6,702 bases of DNA from assembly GCA_003451785.1 (NCBI GenBank), contig DMJL01000044.1:1-6702 (forward strand), written 5' to 3'. The notes below the pieces were generated by a model, which worked only from the letters and a program-made list of their open reading frames with translations, searched no databases and was not told the DNA's origin. Origin of the DNA: Bacteroidales bacterium. Its GTDB lineage: Bacteria > Bacteroidota > Bacteroidia > Bacteroidales > UBA7960. A program made the position numbers and the translations under genes. Positions 5,876-6,702 of the stretch are shown here, one piece after another; position 1 is the stretch's first letter, and the number at the start of each line of letters is the position of its first letter.

Positions 5876-6702
5876 ATGTTGTATCTGCCATGGTTTTTTT
5901 CTTGTAGGCTGATAATAATTTTCGCGATAGCAGCCATATCGTTTGAAATTTTCCCGTCGAAACTCATGGCTCAGGAGCCGATAGTTCCTGATACCATTGT
6001 GGAGCCTCAGCACACCGAAGAAATGCTGCAAAATCAGCTTGAAGCCATTGCTGAAGAATCGGAATCGGAAGTTGACTTTAGCGAAGTAATTGAAGACTTG
6101 GAAGTGTTTTTGAAAAATCCGCTGAACCTCAATACAGCTACAGCCGACGATTTACGAAGATTGATGGTTTTGAGTGAGATACAAATCAACAATCTGTTGT
6201 ATCACATAAGCAAATTTGGCCGCCTGATTAGTTTGCTGGAGCTGCAAAGTATTGCAGGATTCGACCTTGAAACCATTAGACGCATTCAACCCTTTGTAAC
6301 GGTACAGCAAGAAACATTTAGAAGACATTTCAGCTTGTCGAATTTGGCTCGCGATGGACAAAGCCAACTATTTCTTAGGTATCAGCAATTCTTTGAACAA
6401 CAAAAAGGTTTCAGTCCCATCACACCCGAAGAACTCCTTGCAAATCCCAATGCTAGATACCTTGGGAGTCCTTTCCGGCTTTTTACCCGTTATAGATTTA
6501 CATATTACAACAATATTAGCATAGGATTTACTGCCGAGAAAGACCCTGGAGAAGAATTTTTTAGGGGGACGCAACCCCATGGATTTGATTATTATAGCGG
6601 ACATGTGTTCTTGCGCGACTTTGGTAGAGTAAAAGCCGTGGCCTTAGGCGATTTCCTTGTGCAGTTTGGACAAGGTCTAACTGTGTGGTCGGGGCTTAGC
6701 TT
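5876..6702 (+). CDS. Secreted helix-hairpin-helix protein with barrel-like region (3' end outside window)
   Basis: The frame stays open from the ATG at 5876 to the right edge (275 complete codons); the stop lies outside. Residues 1-32 are a signal peptide (hydrophobic core at about 12-23, cleavage probably at LMA|QEP). An acidic stretch rich in Glu (about 43-76) follows. A ComEA/T2SSK-like helix-hairpin-helix region occupies about 81-142: NPLNLNTATADDLRRLMVL, then ISKFGRLISLLELQSIAGFD and ETIRRIQPFV. From about 150 the sequence changes to strand-like segments rich in aromatic residues and Arg (LFLRYQQFFEQQ, RYRFTYYNNISIGFTAEKD, GHVFLRDFGRVKAVALGDF), suggesting an outer-membrane or periplasmic beta domain. 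Large HhH-plus-barrel proteins of this type are, to my knowledge, widespread in Bacteroidota and mostly uncharacterised. It is probably cotranscribed with the PorV/PorQ-like gene (8-nt gap). DNA binding is possible but unproven. Confidence 0.75.
   Translation, partial: MLYLPWFFSCRLIIIFAIAAISFEIFPSKLMAQEPIVPDTIVEPQHTEEMLQNQLEAIAEESESEVDFSEVIEDLEVFLKNPLNLNTATADDLRRLMVLSEIQINNLLYHISKFGRLISLLELQSIAGFDLETIRRIQPFVTVQQETFRRHFSLSNLARDGQSQLFLRYQQFFEQQKGFSPITPEELLANPNARYLGSPFRLFTRYRFTYYNNISIGFTAEKDPGEEFFRGTQPHGFDYYSGHVFLRDFGRVKAVALGDFLVQFGQGLTVWSGLS

Noticed and set aside
6152..6604. Minus-strand ORFs at the right end
   Set aside because: The + strand carries a continuous frame with a signal peptide and HhH motifs across the same bases.
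1..6702. CRISPR array, tRNA, rRNA or insertion sequence
   Set aside because: No regularly spaced repeats, cloverleaf, rRNA-like stretch, transposase or terminal inverted repeats were seen on either strand.

Overview
The window looks like chromosomal DNA of a member of the Bacteroidota. Promoter-like sites fit the TAnnTTTG -7 consensus of that phylum (a perfect copy precedes purK), start codons lack clear Shine-Dalgarno sequences, the composition is moderately AT-rich, and the last two genes encode PorV/PorQ-like and helix-hairpin-helix outer-membrane proteins of types common there. This placement is an inference from gene content and signals; no rRNA or other marker is present.

Layout, all genes on the + strand. 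(1) 1-129: the C-terminal tail of a SHOCT-like reading frame with an in-frame stop just upstream and no usable start, probably a remnant. (2) 130-481: a gene-free stretch whose first ~100 bp form a degenerate palindromic element with internal short repeats, and whose last bases hold the purK promoter. (3) 533-3167: a compact operon purK-purE-sua5. PurK and PurE carry out the two-step carboxylation of AIR to CAIR in purine synthesis. Sua5 makes threonylcarbamoyl-AMP for the tRNA t6A modification. (4) 3289-4701: a sodium:solute symporter, probably its own transcription unit. (5) 4702-5045: an AT-rich gap with two inverted repeats (possible terminators) and the promoter of the next unit. (6) 5046-6702: a two-gene unit. 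The first gene is a short PorV/PorQ-like outer-membrane beta-barrel that appears to start with TTG. The second, 8 nt downstream, is a secreted protein with a ComEA-like helix-hairpin-helix region followed by barrel-like sequence, and it runs off the right edge of the window.

Most of the window is ordinary housekeeping content. The points worth a second look are the cell-envelope pair at the right end, where an HhH fold is joined to an apparent outer-membrane protein, and the gene remnant plus palindromic element at the left end, which may mark a former mobile-DNA boundary. I found no convincing evidence of a wholly new system.
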